DNA of 5,146 nucleotides, taken from Corynebacterium sp. Lineage in GTDB: Bacteria > Actinomycetota > Actinomycetes > Mycobacteriales > Mycobacteriaceae. Below are positions 4,950 through 5,146 of this stretch, piece after piece. The stretch is taken from positions 1 to 5,146 of the forward strand of contig JAKDIS010000151.1 of assembly GCA_030450335.1 (NCBI GenBank), in the 5' to 3' direction. Position numbers and translations under genes: made by a program. Under the pieces are notes generated by a model, which saw nothing but the letters and a program-made list of their open reading frames with translations, did not search any database and was not told where the DNA came from. Position 1 is the first letter of the stretch. Each line of letters opens with the position of its first letter.

Positions 4950-5146
4950 CTAACTCCCCTGACCGTCCGGCGCACTTTCCCGGTCCTTCTTCCGCTGATG
5001 CGAGCGGGTGGGGTCCGGCAGCCAGGGGGTGCCGCGGCGCCGCTGGCGCAGGACGCCCCAGTGCACCGGCGGGGTCGCCGAACCGCCGGGGCGTCGTCCC
5101 CGGGAACGGCGTGCCGGGGGACGCCGCAGGTCGTTGTAGCGGTACA
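4950..5146 (-). CDS. thrE: C-terminal tail of probable ThrE-type exporter (partial)
   Basis: All three minus-strand frames are open here. The frame ending at the TAG in 4952-4950 is preferred because about 83% of its third positions are G or C and it contains few cysteines. It encodes at least 64 residues, starting YRYNDLRRPPARR and ending in a basic, Arg/Pro-rich tail (QRKKDRESAPDGQGS). No membrane segment is visible. In C. glutamicum the gene at this place is thrE, an exporter of threonine and serine with about ten membrane helices and a basic cytoplasmic C-terminus of similar style (RPPRFNPYR... and RKRPK, from memory). The start lies outside the window. The assignment rests mainly on synteny plus this weak resemblance, so the symbol is tentative. 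Confidence 0.55.
   Translation of the reverse strand, partial: YRYNDLRRPPARRSRGRRPGGSATPPVHWGVLRQRRRGTPWLPDPTRSHQRKKDRESAPDGQGS

Noticed and set aside
1..5146. A wholly new defence, mobile or RNA-based system
   Set aside because: No integrase, transposase, toxin-antitoxin pair, CRISPR array, attachment repeat or tRNA is visible. The gene order matches a conserved core-genome neighbourhood.

Overview
The window looks like chromosomal DNA from a high-GC member of the Mycobacteriales, most likely a Corynebacterium. Supporting points are the strong G/C bias at third codon positions, the protein families present, and a gene order that matches, as I remember it, the thrE - small ORF - otsA - META lipoprotein - otsB / ipsA region of Corynebacterium glutamicum (cg2905 to cg2910). 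The genus is inferred from recalled synteny and motifs; no search was run.

Layout. Positions 1-111 are a short control region. It holds an imperfect LacI-type palindrome, a promoter-like signal for the rightward regulator gene, and a divergent promoter for a possible leftward gene of which only about 11 codons would be inside the window. Positions 112-1266 (+) encode a full-length LacI-family regulator resembling IpsA. Everything to its right is on the minus strand. In transcription order from the right edge these are: the C-terminal tail of a probable ThrE-type threonine/serine exporter (4950-5146, partial), a 118-residue protein with a histone-like Lys/Ala tail (4541-4897), trehalose-6-phosphate synthase OtsA (2846-4483), a predicted lipoprotein with a META-like domain (2175-2849, overlapping otsA by 4 bases), and trehalose-6-phosphate phosphatase OtsB (1241-2149). 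otsB ends convergently inside the last 26 bases of the regulator gene.

How it works together. OtsA and OtsB make trehalose from nucleotide-sugar glucose and glucose-6-phosphate. In mycolic-acid bacteria trehalose is a compatible solute and also the carrier on which mycolates are exported to the envelope. IpsA of C. glutamicum controls inositol-phosphate synthase and so inositol-derived envelope lipids. The neighbourhood therefore joins two precursor pathways of the cell envelope, and an uncharacterised lipoprotein is built into the trehalose operon. There are no RNA genes, mobile elements or CRISPR arrays, and no wholly new system is evident. The most interesting items are the shared operator/promoter region, the coupled META lipoprotein with its repeat-encoded acidic insert, and the Lys/Ala-tailed protein.
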